Positions 1 through 11,307 of a stretch of DNA of 49,349 nt are shown here, one piece after another. Source of the stretch: Scedosporium boydii (Eukaryota; Ascomycota; Sordariomycetes; Microascales; Microascaceae); the NCBI GenBank assembly GCA_002221725.1, contig NJFT01000275.1:1-49349 (forward strand), read 5' to 3'. The notes beneath the pieces were generated by a model. It was not told the DNA's origin, did not search any database, and saw nothing but the letters and a program-made list of their open reading frames with translations. Both the position numbers and the translations under genes were made by a program. Numbering within the stretch: the first letter of the stretch is position 1; the number at the start of each line of letters is the position of its first letter.

Positions 1-384
1 CTCCCCCCCAACCCCCCCCTCGACACAGCCCTCACCTCCCTCTCCCGCGCCTACGCCTCAGCAGCCTACCTATCCGGCCGCACCACCTCCCTCGACCTTC
101 TATCCTCCCACGGGAAAAACGCATGGCTCGTCGCGAACTGGCAGCTCGAGTCGTACCTAACCATCCTCGAGGCCGAGCTCGCGGCCGCTCGCGCCTCCGT
201 CGATAGGCTTGCGCTCGAGAGGAGGAGGGCGCAGGATCACGTTGCGGCTGAGATGGCGGGGTTGGAGGACTCGTGGAAGAAGGGCGTTGCGAAGACGCTG
301 GAGACGGAGGTTGCTGTTGAGGAGGTGAAGAGGGAGATTCGGGAGAGGATGAGGGCGCGGGGGGATGTGATGAACACCGAGTGA
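1..384 (+). CDS. Pre-mRNA-splicing factor BCAS2/SPF27 family (Cwf7/Snt309-like), C-terminal part
   Basis: Frame 1 is open from the window edge to the TGA at 382-384, giving 127 codons of a gene that starts upstream. The region NAWLVANWQLESYLTILEAE (codons about 40-59) matches the BCAS2/SPF27 signature, in which an AW..(N/G)xQLE motif is followed by an E.EL..(8)..LxxxRR.xQ coiled coil. A second helical stretch with the family's LEDSWKKGV-like element follows, and the protein ends soon after, as is usual in the family. Known role: this family is a core subunit of the Prp19 (NineTeen) complex, which stabilises the activated spliceosome in the nucleus. The partner contacts are known from the family and are not visible here. 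The gene converges on the PKA regulatory subunit gene, with 644 bp between the two stop codons. Family assignment is fairly firm; the N-terminus cannot be assessed. Confidence 0.82.
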   Translation, partial: LPPNPPLDTALTSLSRAYASAAYLSGRTTSLDLLSSHGKNAWLVANWQLESYLTILEAELAAARASVDRLALERRRAQDHVAAEMAGLEDSWKKGVAKTLETEVAVEEVKREIRERMRARGDVMNTE

Positions 385-1028
385 AGGGGAAGAAGGAAAG
401 GGAAGAGGAGAGAGTGTGTGTCTCCAATTTAGGGGGGCCGGCCGAAAATAGATTTGGCCATTATGACATGGAATGCATGGAGGAAAACCGGTGATATATC
501 ATGCTAATACACTCGGGGGCATTGCATCAATGCGATACGGATACGCGTCTATTCACATTTACGCGTACTTTCTGTTAACAGATGCAACCACTCTCTGGCC
601 TTCCAGCACCCTTCACTCCCAACTTTCAAGTGTGCCGCTGAGTCGAGATTTGTCCACCTCATTATCACCGTGTCGTGCAATTAATCGAAACACAACACAC
701 ACAAATCGAACAAGCACGTAATTGGAGAGACGTCGTTCATGTGATTTGAGAGGGGATATACTAGAGAGCTGATAAAACCAGCGTTTACATGGACTGTAGA
801 AAAAAAAAGAATTTGCTTGGGTGTGGTGGGTATGTATGTATCTGCGTGTATAACATTCAAGAGAGCCACCCCTGACTACGTCTCCCATTGACTTTTCCTT
901 CGACCTGCCGGTGCCTTTTACCGCCCCCCATTTCAATCCCTCTCTCTCCTCTACCTTAGCCTTCTCCGATCCCCAAAACAACAAAGGAAAAGAAAAGACA
1001 AGAAAAGAAAGAGAGGCGGACGATCTAC
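385..1028. other. Convergent intergenic region (SPF27 / PKA-R 3' ends)
   Basis: This 644 bp stretch lies between two stop codons on opposite strands and should hold both 3' UTRs. Its plus strand has an A/G-rich run near 970-1015 just beyond the PKA-R stop. I see no gene here; the short frames on both strands lack family resemblance. Confidence 0.6.
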
Positions 1029-2674
1029 TCAATCCTTTTGTAGTGGGTCCATCTCTTCTACCCCAGACTTGACACCAACGTATTTAGTCCTCCTCATAAT
1101 ACTCTCGACAGGACCTAGCATTCTCTGGAATGCAGATTTGCCAAGGACGGCCACCTTGACATCCGTTGTTGCGATGACGGTGGCGGCTCGCGGTTTATCG
1201 TTAAGTAGCGCAAGCTCACCGAAGAAGTCGCCTTTTTCGTAGTGCTTAACTACACCCTCCTCGTTAGACTTGTACGCGTCGGCCTGCCCGCTGACCATGA
1301 GATAGAAAGTGGATCCTTGATCGCCTTCCCTGATGATGGATTCTCCGGCGGCGAACTTGGAGGATTCAAGAGCATCGGCAATCTTGGATCGCTCGTAAGG
1401 TGTAAGTGATGAGAGTAGCGGGACCTCGGCGAGAAAGTGCTCATACATGCGTCTCCGGGCAAAAGACGATTCCAACAAGATCTTGCGAAATGTGACACGG
1501 TCGAGGGCCCAAAGCGTCGATGCCGGTGATGCCGAGACAATGGTCGCTGCACGGGGGGCGTTGTACATGAGGGCTAGCTCTCCAAAAGAGCCGCCGGCCT
1601 TGATTGTGCCAACGTGGTCGCCCAGTCCCGAAGGTCCGGGTTGAACGCTTCCGGACGGATGCACATAAACTTCAAAAATTCCCTTTTCTACAATATAAAA
1701 ATAGTCACCAACATCGCCTTGCACAATAACCTATACGTAGTTGTTAGATCTGATGTAATATGAAGAGGTAGGAATACATGTGGGCAAGAGAAAAAGAGGG
1801 AAAGCGAGCTAGCAAAGACATGACGTACTCTGATGTCCTTTGCAGGAATCGGTTTCTCGACCAAGGCCCCAAGAACCTGGGAATATTGTTCCTCATCTAG
1901 ATGAGCGAAGAGAAAGTTTTCCTTCAAAGCGTTCTGGAGGCGCTCAAGCTGTTCTGGAGTCTTTTGGTGGTTAGGAGGGGCCCAGTTGTCGTCGGTATCG
2001 GCGCTAGGTTTCAGAGACTCGGCCGAGACAGACGTCCGACGGGCGAAATTGTACTGAGCAGGGTATGATTCGGGGTTGGGCATATGCCTAAATTCGGGTC
2101 CTAACGTGTCGGTGCTGCTGTCCGTGTTGAAAGGTGTACTGAATAGAGAGGCACCGCCGTGCCCGAAACTCGGCGTCGCGGACGAGGCGCCAGTGTCATC
2201 CTCATCCTCCTCTACGACCCGCTGCATTCCTGGACTGCTTACTGTTGGCTTTGAGCCCTCCCCTCCGGCGAAAGGGTTCACGCCGGACGCAAACGGGGCC
2301 GACATGCTGTGGCAGGAAGCAATCTTGCGCTGGAGGTGCTCTCGCGCAACGTGGGGTTGATCTGACTGTCGTAACCTAGATTCTTGCGGTTCTCTTACAA
2401 ACCGAACTAAATCAAGAGCTACCTTCCTTGCAAAGCGTCGAGTGGGCTGGTATAAGGTTTCGGGGAGGAAGGGAGTCGAGGTAAAGACTGTGGCGGCGGT
2501 TGACTGTGGTAATTGGCCTCGGTTCAAGCACGATGGGCGAGAAGCGCGTTGGGTGGCAAGCAACCTCGCGAAGTAATCGGCGCAGAATTGAATAACGTCG
2601 GGCGGCTGGGCACGGATGAGGTCCTCTTCAAGCCGTGCTATGATATGTTGGTAAGTAACTGGTTGACGGTCCAT
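1029..2674 (-). CDS. pkaR: cAMP-dependent protein kinase regulatory subunit
   Basis: Exons are 1829-2674 and 1029-1730, joined over a 98 nt intron (donor GTACGT at 1828-1823, acceptor TATAG ending at 1731), giving 515 aa. Residues about 5-43 form the dimerisation/docking region (RAQPPDVIQFCADYFARLL). Residues 212-216, RRTSV, are the pseudosubstrate inhibitor site, with a phosphorylatable serine as in type II subunits. Two cyclic-nucleotide-binding domains follow, each with a phosphate-binding cassette: GELALMYNAPRAAT and GELALLNDKPRAAT, both keeping the Glu and Arg that contact cAMP. Role: it holds the PKA catalytic subunit inactive until cAMP binds, and in fungi governs growth, conidiation and virulence. 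An in-frame ATG 11 codons upstream (2707) is possible, but 2674 matches the usual N-terminus better. Residues about 45-120 look unlike the family and may hide a further intron. Confidence 0.95.
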
Positions 2675-5600
2675 GTTCGAAGACAAAGACGAAAGGCAAT
2701 GGCCCAATAAGATGAAAGTTTGTAGTTAATATAGGGAGGAGGCATTTGAAGACGGTGAAGAAGAGGAGGAGGAGGAGGAGGGTTCCCAATATATCTCAGA
2801 TATATACCTTGACGCACAGGGTTCACAACTTGAAAAGCCTTCTTCAAGTGACTCCGCCCTCAATGATTTTGTTGACTCTGCAGTCTCTGATGGCAGAGCG
2901 AGGAAAACAAAGGGTTTCGAGACAGGGGTGGGATGTGGATGGCCAACGGAGGTGCGGGGGCGGGGCGGTGGTTGGCGAGGCCGGTTGTGGGAGCAGAGAA
3001 AGGGGAAATTGAGCAGAATTTAGCAGAGGGGAGGAGATGTGTGGCAAGGTCACCAAAGTCGTAGCTTGTTCGAGGTTTGTGGAGAAGAGATGCAAAGAAA
3101 CGGGTGTGTGCTGGAGGGGGCCAAAGGCTGCCTGCCTGCCTGCGGTAGGTTTGGGGTTGGCTATCGGCCTGACGTAAGGCTGGATATCGCTTGGGGAGTA
3201 TGCGGGAGAGGTGGGAAGGAAAAGAAGCTCGCGCGTCTGGAATGACAAAGGGCAAGTCTGTGCAATTGTAGGGAACGCGCGAAGGAGATGCGTACAGCTT
3301 AGAGGCAAGGAGGTAAGGACATAGATGCAGGTCAGGGTAGAGGTAGAGGCTTGACCATCAGAACAAAGCAGCAGCTCAGAAAGCACAGGCCACCCGCTAT
3401 CCCGAGCTACTCAGTTGTGGTGAAAAACGGTGGAGGGCTAAAAAGGGTTCGGGAACAAAGAGGGGCGTTTCTAAGAGTAAAACACGCGGGAGCCCACACG
3501 GGCAGGGGCAGAAACAGCTGGCAGCTTCGTGAAACTTACTTGGGGAATTGTTTTTGAAAGAACTTGGCTCTCGGGGGGGAGAATTGGTCGCCCTTTTGAG
3601 GTCGAGCCTAGGGTAGATTCACAAGACGAGAGCTCGGGGAAGCCAAACAAGCTGACGATTATCTCAAGGTGAGGGATGTGCTAAATGTCGCCTCGCACAC
3701 GGTGCAGGTGTCGGACGTCTGGGGAAAGCGACCGTGTACCGCGTTCCGAGACCAGGGAGCGGGAGCTGGTAGCCAATTGAGACGTTCGGATAGTAGATGA
3801 GAACGTCAGGGTTCGTTGAAGAGGAGCTGGAGTACGGCGAGGGTAAGTAAGTTGGAAGAGCTGGAGAAGAGATGAAAGAAGAGAAGAGGGTGTGGCTCGA
3901 GAATGTGCAATGGCAAAAGGGCTGGATGATGCAAGATAGGGACAGGAATGTAAGGCCCTACTGGGTACGGGGGTACAGTGGAAACAGGGGGTGACTAAGA
4001 AAGCTAAGGCGAGATCACAACAGGTATAGAAGTAAGAAGTAAGAAGGAAGAAGGAAGAAGGAGAGGAGGAGGGAACAACGAAGTACAGGAAGCAGTTGGA
4101 GCAGAGCTTACTGTACGAAGTAGAGCAGTGTAGGAAGGGCGAGTTCAGTGAGAGTGACTCGGTACTAAGATGTAGTCTCTAGCTAAATTGAGCGGTAGTT
4201 GGGCGATTCTGGCTGTCTGGCGATGCGGGGAACCGGGGCGATAAAACAGGCTCTAAGTTTCCGATGTTCTGAGGATACAAGTAGGTTCAAAAACAGTATT
4301 AAACACCGATCAAGATAGCCCACAGAAAGAAGACCAACAAAGGAGGGATGACGGGAAAACTGAGAATGGAAGGAAAAAGGAGCACTAGAGTTTCAATGAT
4401 GGTCACCTCGCCGAGGAAGTTCGCTCTTTGACCAGCTCCTTCCTCAGCTGTGGTACTTCTGCAGCAGGGCTGGGGGAAAATGTTCGAGAGGGAAGAAGGG
4501 GTGGAAACGCAGCCAATATTTTCGCCTTTTCTCCCACTGGGCTGAGGCGAGTTTACCGGACATCAAGTTACTTTTGTCCTTGTACTAGGCCTAACCCTGA
4601 GCAAAACACCTGTGCTGCTGTGGTGGGAAGGAATAAAATATAGTGGGGGGCAGCTTCTCTGATAGTGGCACCTGATGAGCATGACCCCGCAGCCAATCGA
4701 ACAATTCTAGAACACGCATGGACCAGATGTCGACCCGTGCCTGCGGCTTTCATTGTTGGCTTTTGGTCGGCAAGGGCGATCGTTGGGGGTCTTCTCTCCG
4801 CCTTCCCTACTGGAGAGAATAAGTTCCCTCCATACTGGGGGACTGGTACTTCGTACTCCCAGTACTTCATACCAAGTACCTTTGTAGTGTGATCAAGACA
4901 TTGACTTGCCCCACAACCCCCTCGCCACGGACCAGCTCACTCGCACAGGCCTTCCTTCCCGAACAGACCCCTCAATCACAGCAGGAGCACCCAAATTCCA
5001 GTGGTCAAGCTTGCTCCTTGCAGCAACACTCCGGTCCAACCACCCAATTGACCGATAGTCCAGCCCAGTGGTTGTGAGCAGAAACGTCAATTAAATTGCG
5101 AATATAACTATTGCATCAGGATATGCACCTCGCTCAGCAAACCTTGATCAGTTTTTCGCGTCCCGTTGTAGGGACCTGATATTCTGGGCGGGAGTGCATC
5201 GCCCGTCCTCTGTCATCTCGCGCCCAGCCTTTCCTGACTTCAATTGATCTCTTTCAGGCTGGCGCCTCAATGCATCCAGATACTCGTACTTCGTGTACAC
5301 TACTCCGGTAGAGAACAGGGCAGGGGACCTAGAACCACCCTGGTGTCCAATATTGGAAGCGAAGACGGCTTGGTTGGCATCAAACCAGGGAGCTCGCCTC
5401 AATCTTGCGTCCTGCTCTCCGCTCTTGACTATTCGTGATCAATCATTTGACCAGGTGTGAGGATCAACGATGCGCCATTACTTTGTCAGCACCGATCGCA
5501 ACAAGCTGGATTTGTCCTTGCCAGTCTCCTCACCTTTCTCAACGGTGCTCAGCGGTTTCTCGCCAATGACAGTCTCTCTCGTCATCCATCCACAACTTAT

Positions 5601-7993
5601 CCTCTCACCCTCTCACACCCCAAGTCCAATGTTCCATGTTCCCTGTTCCTTCTCTGCGTCTTGACATACCCCGCCGGTCCATGTGTTTCCAGATTCTCTT
5701 TCGCACATATCGGCACAGCGGGCGGAAGCCATGACAGGCCAGTAAGATGTCACCAAGCGGCATTAGCGCATCGTTGGGTGGAGGTGTGGATGACGCAGAT
5801 GGTTCAAGGATACTCGATTTATTTGCTCCATCGATCCCGCAGTCCAAGTACCCCCTCATATCGCCTGGCTGATAATGGCCTGGCAGCAAGGGACAAAGAT
5901 TGTGGCTTGCTAAGTCGAGGTGGTATTGGTGGTCGAGTATCCTCGATTTGGACGCCCGTTGCGTTATTGAGCACATCTCCAGGCAAATGAAAAAAGCTCC
6001 CGCCACCAACCCCGGCATGGGCCATCTCGCTTCTTATTTTCTCCTTTTAGTCCTCGCTTCACCCCTGCCGAGTGCAGCCTCCTGTGCCGCCCCATCCTCT
6101 GCGCATATTGGATGTATCTGGAGCGCTCATGCCAATTGCCATTGAGGATGTGAGCACCTGAGAGCTCCACTACGTCGTTGTGTTGTAGCGGGGTCCAGAT
6201 TCCGGCTTGGGTGTTCATCTCAAGTTTTAAAGTCTCTGCGCAATTATTGATTCCTTGCACATCACTTCATGTATGCTCCCGTTTTTGACTTGCTTCTTCA
6301 ACACACCTTTTCTCGGAAGCGGCAAGAAAAAGGATTCGTTTTCTAAACAATAGCTGCAAGGTTTGTAAACCTCCGAAGCTTAGATGAGCTTGCAGATCGG
6401 CTGCCGCCTTCCTGCAAGGCGCCATCTAATTTCCTTTTGATGCACGGCTGGAGTTCGTATCGGTGGGTTCGTCTGCATCACGAACTATTGTTTTAAGGTG
6501 TCAACCAACCTCGGCACCCTTGACCCCATCCAGTTAATTTCTGGAAGACCTGAAGAAGGACGACCCTTGTTCTTTATCCTTGACTCCGTTTCAATCTCTC
6601 GGCCGGCGCAACCGTTTACACCAATACCATCGGAAACATTCCTGATCTGGATGTTGGTATTGTCCCCCACTTTAGCTTTCCTATCATCGACCCACCTCGA
6701 AGCACGCGTGGTCAGCAAAGCTTCGTAGTTTATATGTATGTCCCTCGAGGGAACAACGCGATGCACATGATGGCCTTGGGGTATTTTGGCCGAGGCCCGT
6801 CAACCAAGACGGTGGAGAGCCTACGAAGTAGTGTCGCGTAGGGTGAAATGGCGGTCACGCCTTCAAGCTGACGAGTCTAGACTGGTAAGGGGACCGCTCC
6901 ATAGCTTGGAGGGTGACACTACAGATCCGGTAAGGGGTATGGTACCAAAGAACTAACAAGACCCCCTCTTCTCTTGTTAATCTCCATCTGGAGATTGCTC
7001 CGTCCAATAGACGAGAAGGAACGGCGCATCACCTCGCCAATTTTGGAGATATAACTCAAGGCGATGATGAAGAATCGAGACATTACGAAGTACACGAGAT
7101 ATCTTTACTTGCACGCAAACTCATCCCACTTCTCTTACCCCATTTATACAGAGGTAAAGAATAAGAGTAAAGGCCAAAGGTCAGGGAGGAAACTCAAGGA
7201 GAAAACGGCGCAGATATTGTTTATAACTAGATATGCGCGGAAGCCCATAATCTTCTGTCTGAGGCGTCTTCCGGGTATTGCCCATAAAAGTAAAAGTACA
7301 ACCTTCCAAAAATAACGCGACAATTACCCAACGGCGCCATCCACATTTCCTGCTCGCTCCGTATCAGCAACACAACACCCCTCCCTCGCCTGTACCCCCC
7401 TTTTTTCTCTCTTTAATGGTACAGAGATGACCCCCAAACGTGTGTAAGTATAAGACGAAAAGACAATAGTGGAAAAAATAGTGGAAAAAAATGAAAGAGG
7501 AACTGTCGGGGGGCCATCTCGGAATGGATGAAAGACGGAATGAGATGATGTAACAGGAAACATCTGGAGAATAAGGCAGACAGGAAAGAAGAAGAAGAAA
7601 GAGAGAGAAAAAAAGTATCAACCCAGTTCCGCATGTCCCGCCCGTTGCGCCGTTTTTTTCAATGCTAGTTAGTATGCAAATGTGATCAATGCCGAGTAAA
7701 AATAGGAAACGCGTGCCCTTTTTTGTTGCGAACGCCTCCCATCCTGCGCCAGGTCCGTTGCACCCACTCCAGGAATCCTTTTACCGCGCCGCAACTTTCA
7801 TTTCAACGGCTTAATATTGCTCGGTATCGCCGCCTCACGTCATGTTGTTTAGTCGTCCGCCTGTCTAAAAGAGAAGGGTAAAAATAGAAAAAGTGGCTCC
7901 TCTGCTTTCGTCTGCTCATGGGTATAAAGACAAAAGGGGTATTAGGCGGAGCAAGATGGAGACTGTGCCTCCGATGGTTATGACCGTGGGAGG
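2675..7993. other. Long gene-free region upstream of pkaR and downstream of hfi1
   Basis: This 5.3 kb stretch has no ORF I can support. The first 1.7 kb is CT-rich on the minus strand and is probably the pkaR promoter and long 5' leader. It holds a GGA-type microsatellite (2763-2782), a CTGC x4 repeat (3128-3143) and an A/G-rich GTAAGAAG/GGAAGAA tract (about 4028-4070). Four TACGAAGTA/TACTTCGTA words lie at 4114, 4847, 6822 and 7084. The A/G-rich block at 7440-7620 sits beyond the hfi1 stop. The plus-strand frame at 5457-5990 shows no protein-like features. Confidence 0.5.
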
Positions 7994-9578
7994 TTAGTAT
8001 CCCACAGCTAGGCAAGAATCGAGGACGGAGTCGAGGCTGCTCATGTCTTGAGCATCCGTTCCCTCCCACCATATGTCGGTGTCAACATCCATCGCCTCGA
8101 CATGGCCATTGGGAAGGTCGCCCGACGCACCGCCATTGATGCTTGGGAGTCGAGCGATTTCAGCCGGGGGTAGTTTGCTGTATTCCTCGTCGACCCAGGT
8201 ATAGTCGTCCCAGTTCTCTAGCTCTCCTTCGCGATACGCGTATGTGATGGATGTTGCGATAACGGGGAAGTTTGCCATGCCTATATCCGCCAGCTCCATG
8301 GCCAGCTGCATATCTGCAAGCCCCAGGGGACCTCTCTCGCTGGCGGCTTTCGCTTCGACTGGGAGAAGGCCGCCCTTGTCCCTAGTAATTTCGCCCCTAC
8401 GAGAGGCATCCTCCTCAATGGCCAGTTGTTTCTTGTATGAATTTGTCTGGATCCAAGTGGTACCGACGTCCATGCCCGTGCTTCCAGACGCACCTGGGGC
8501 GTTACTTCTTGTCCGGCTAAAGACAGTAGATAGGACGTCTTTGATGAATGTTTCCGTCGCAACCAGCATTAGTTGGGCGGCGTCGGGGGAATGACCAGAT
8601 ACAAGCCCAGCCTCGTAGCAAAAAGGAAGCATGCGCCCTTCGATAACCGAGACGTCGGGGAACTCTCCGGATTCCACGGCCAAAGGTAGCGCGAACCGTT
8701 TCCGCACCTCGAGATCAACATCTGGATAGGAGCAAGTCAGACTTTACCGTGCCGATCATGATGGACGATGGACGTTGAGGGACCGGGAATCTAGATTCCA
8801 CTTACTCATATTGTTGATGCCGGCGGCACTTTGTGGTACATCGATAACCTTGGAAGGCCGTCTGTATGTTTCTGAAAAGACCCCAGATAAACTCTCATGT
8901 GCATCGAACTGATAGGAAATTGCTTTGTTAGCCACCGAGAGCAAGATTGAGTTTCGTATCATAGGCTCGACCTACGTCGTTGTTTACCAAGTCCTTGATA
9001 CGCCTGCGGTCTCTGCTTAGCAGCTGCATCACCTCGCCCTTCAAGCGCCGCTCATTCGCATCACCCGTCGTCGGCTTCGCGGTCACCCCTGTTGCTGGTT
9101 TGTCATTAGCACTCACCCAGGGGGCGAGCCCCTGGTCTGGCATTTCCCTAGTGACATTTCCGTAGATGGCTGCGATGAGCTGGTTATGGAGGTGTTCTTT
9201 TTCGCCGTTCGGAGACGCTAGGATCGGATCGATTCTCGAGGAGTATTCAGCCTGGTTCAAGCGTCCTTGAAATTCAAAAATCAGCTACACATACACAGCG
9301 AGAGGACGGAAGCAGACGAGTTCAGCGAGTTCGGTCACGGACGTACCTATCAGGAACTGGGTTGTAGACTCCTTGTATACAAGCCATTGTTCACTAGGGA
9401 TAACCGATTTTAAGGCGGTATAGAGGGGTTCGAGGTCAATTCTCGCCGGGATGATCTGGCTCGTCTTCGTAATCTTCTGGGCACCCGGCGCGGAGACTAT
9501 GATGGCTTTATTCGATAGGGGAGGTGTGGAGAGGGTGACTGACGGGCGGCTCAAGGCCGCGGGGTCGATGTCCGGCAT
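7994..9578 (-). CDS. hfi1: SAGA complex subunit Hfi1/Ada1 (SAGA-Tad1 family transcriptional coactivator)
   Basis: Four exons, 9347-9578, 8976-9265, 8806-8908 and 7994-8721, give 450 aa in one frame. The introns of 81, 67 and 84 nt have GTACGT, GTAGGT and GTAAGT donors. Residues 46-90 begin [20 protein letters not shown] and continue across intron 1 as [11 protein letters not shown], which is the N-terminal SAGA-Tad1 signature. The second conserved block opens exon 4 (EVRKRF, then [20 protein letters not shown] and [20 protein letters not shown]) and corresponds to the histone-fold-like region of the family. The tail is acidic. Known role: Hfi1/Ada1 is a structural core subunit of the nuclear SAGA coactivator and pairs with Taf12 by histone-fold contact. 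It is transcribed away from GCP3, with 1.7 kb between the two start codons. No key element is missing. Confidence 0.92.
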
Positions 9579-9632
9579 GGTGGGAGGCGCGATGTCAATT
9601 CCTCAGTCGCGTGTAGCGAAAGACCGCGGCGC

Positions 9633-9908
9633 CACGTGAAAGAGTGAACATTAGATGCATATAATGAATGAAGGATAGGCGGCGATCATGGGTTCGACGT
9701 CGGATTAATGATTTTCGCCCGTCGTGGCGGCGAAACGGATGGCCGGTTTGGGCGCGGATTCGAGGGCATTGGAGAGTCGACGTCGTTGAATGTCTCTTAC
9801 ACGGCCGACTTTTAGACGACGTCACGTGCGACCAGCCGCCAGCCTCGCTTTGCGCCGCAGACCGAAATGGTGAAAGTGACGGTCGGGGCGCTCTCTCCCT
9901 TGCACGTG
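9633..9908. promoter_or_regulatory. Cluster of three CACGTG sites
   Basis: The palindrome CACGTG occurs at 9633-9638, 9823-9828 (inside GACGTCACGTGCG, which also contains a CRE-like GACGTCAC) and 9903-9908 (followed by ATTAAGTCAC). All lie within 330 bp upstream of the hfi1 start. CACGTG is the binding core of fungal bHLH regulators such as Cbf1/Ino2-type proteins. Binding here is inferred only. Confidence 0.4.
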
Positions 9909-9968
9909 ATTAAGTCACCTAGTCTCTTCACGTCGCCAGTGACCCCACTACGTTGAGAACAAAGTCGT

Positions 9969-9980
9969 TATATATAAAAA
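9969..9980 (+). promoter_or_regulatory. TATA-box-like element
   Basis: A TATATATAAAAA run lies about 120 bp before the ATG of the small plus-strand ORF at 10099 and just after the CACGTG cluster. The spacing suits a core promoter reading right. It is the clearest TATA-like element in this intergenic region, but the gene it would serve is doubtful. Confidence 0.3.
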
Positions 9981-10098
9981 CTACTGGCGGAGTCTAGTTC
10001 CCGATCAGAGCCATATTGAACAGGATTTTCAAACGTTCTCAACGTTCTTGCTACTTGCTCAGGGTTGATCCCGCCAAAGTCATGTGTAGGCCGACAGA

Positions 10099-10495
10099 AT
10101 GGCTGCCACCTGTCACGCCTGTTCTGCAACGCTTGTTGTCAGAAGCAAGGGGGCAACTCAAGTCACCACTTCAGACGAAAAGCCCCTTTTAGGGTGGTCG
10201 AGGAATGACCCCCTAATTTCTCAATGGTGTGCGGTCTCTCTTGTTTTTCTCCTTGGTTGCGGACTCTCAGTCTCGCTGTTTAACTGGTGCAATGGGCCCA
10301 TCAGCATTCATTCCCTGCTGCATGGAGTTCAGCTGTACGGGTTCGAGTACGTGCTTAAGTGCTCGGGAATGGAATGGCATCCGCTAGAGCTTGCTTTCTA
10401 TGGCGGTGGAGTTAGTCTTTACCGTGTAAGCTTGCACCCTCGCAGCCCTATTTTTCGTTAGCCTGAAAGACAAGTGATCTGACCAGCAGTTGTAG
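10099..10495 (+). CDS. Doubtful small ORF, possibly spliced
   Basis: I do not recognise this product. From the ATG at 10099 the frame is open for 120 codons to a stop at 10461. An alternative spliced form exists: donor GTAAGC at 10426, directly after codon 109, a CTGAC branch-like site, and acceptor CCAG ending at 10486, leading to a stop at 10493-10495 (111 aa). Residues 43-60 are hydrophobic and could be one membrane span. A TATA-like element lies 120 bp upstream. Against it, there is no family resemblance and its 3' end overlaps protein-like sequence on the other strand. It could be a lineage-specific protein or chance. Confidence 0.2.
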
Positions 10496-11029
10496 TCTCG
10501 AACTCCAGAGCGCTTCGCCTCTTTCTACATAGGATACTAGTGTCCTGGATGAGGCTGAAGATGGCGTTTCGAATATCCTCGGAGAGGGCATCCGCTACTC
10601 TGTACGAAATAAACAGGCTCGATTTAGTGGACAAAGATGCAGCGGATTGATAAAGTTTCATTGCGCAGTCCGGAATAACAATTCGCCCTTGGCCAAGTCC
10701 CTAATAGACGAAGGTGTAGATTTACGTATTAGAGCGAATCACGGAAAAACAGCGGTCTAGGTTGAGCCTTCAGCTCTTTGATGTTGCTGTTTCAACTGCC
10801 TGCTTCGGATGCTGCGACGTGGTTGCCTCAGGCGGTTAGGCAGTAATGTAAAAACGTCTTCATTCATCCCTCCTCCATTCCCTCTCTGTGATGTTCTCAG
10901 CACCAACATTCCGGCCTATGGACTTACTTGTCCTAGTTCATCTTGGACGACTAGGGATCCCGAGAATCCAATACGCTCCAGGCTCTCCCCTACGAACTCT
11001 AGGGAGCCTACGACTGGGCGGCCAAAGTG
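10458..11029 (-). pseudogene. Exon-like minus-strand fragments, possible degraded gene
   Basis: Two segments read like real protein. Segment A (11029 to 10928) is open, preceded by TTAG and ended by a strong GTAAGT donor; it includes VVGSLEFVGESLERIGFSGS. Segment B (10700 to 10458) is preceded by CTATTAG and runs to a stop; it includes IVIPDCAMKLYQSAAS and LFISYRVADALSEDIRNAIF. The 227 nt between them has stops in all frames, so a middle exon has been lost or the gene has decayed. I cannot name a family. The alternative is chance open frames. Confidence 0.25.
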
Positions 11030-11307
11030 CTAAGATCTGCAGCATTATAAAATAAGTACCAGTACTAAATGTACCTTATGTATTTGGTTTATAGTTAGGT
11101 ATCGGTACCTTTATGCGCCTCTTGTAACCACCACTCAAAATAAGTCGCGGTTGTCGCGTCTTCCATTGAAACACATTGAACTGTGAACCGCTGCAAGTAT
11201 TTCGAGCCACCAACATCGAAGTGTTCGCACCGAGGATTCCAACTCCCTTCCACCCGCCATAGACTTTGGGGAGATTACTGAGCTTTGAGTGCCACCAGGA
11301 TGCCACC

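Noticed and set aside
5457..5990. 177-codon plus-strand ORF
   Set aside because: Composition is not protein-like, there is no recognisable motif, overlapping frames exist on both strands, and no splice pattern extends it.
7324..7634. Hydrophobic Phe/Ser/Leu-rich minus-strand frames
   Set aside because: They arise from the A/G-rich tract downstream of hfi1, whose complement encodes Phe, Leu and Ser by composition alone.
10490..10515. tRNA B-box-like GGAGTTCGAGACT on the minus strand
   Set aside because: There is no matching A box or cloverleaf around it. Other GTTCGA words in the window also lack tRNA context.
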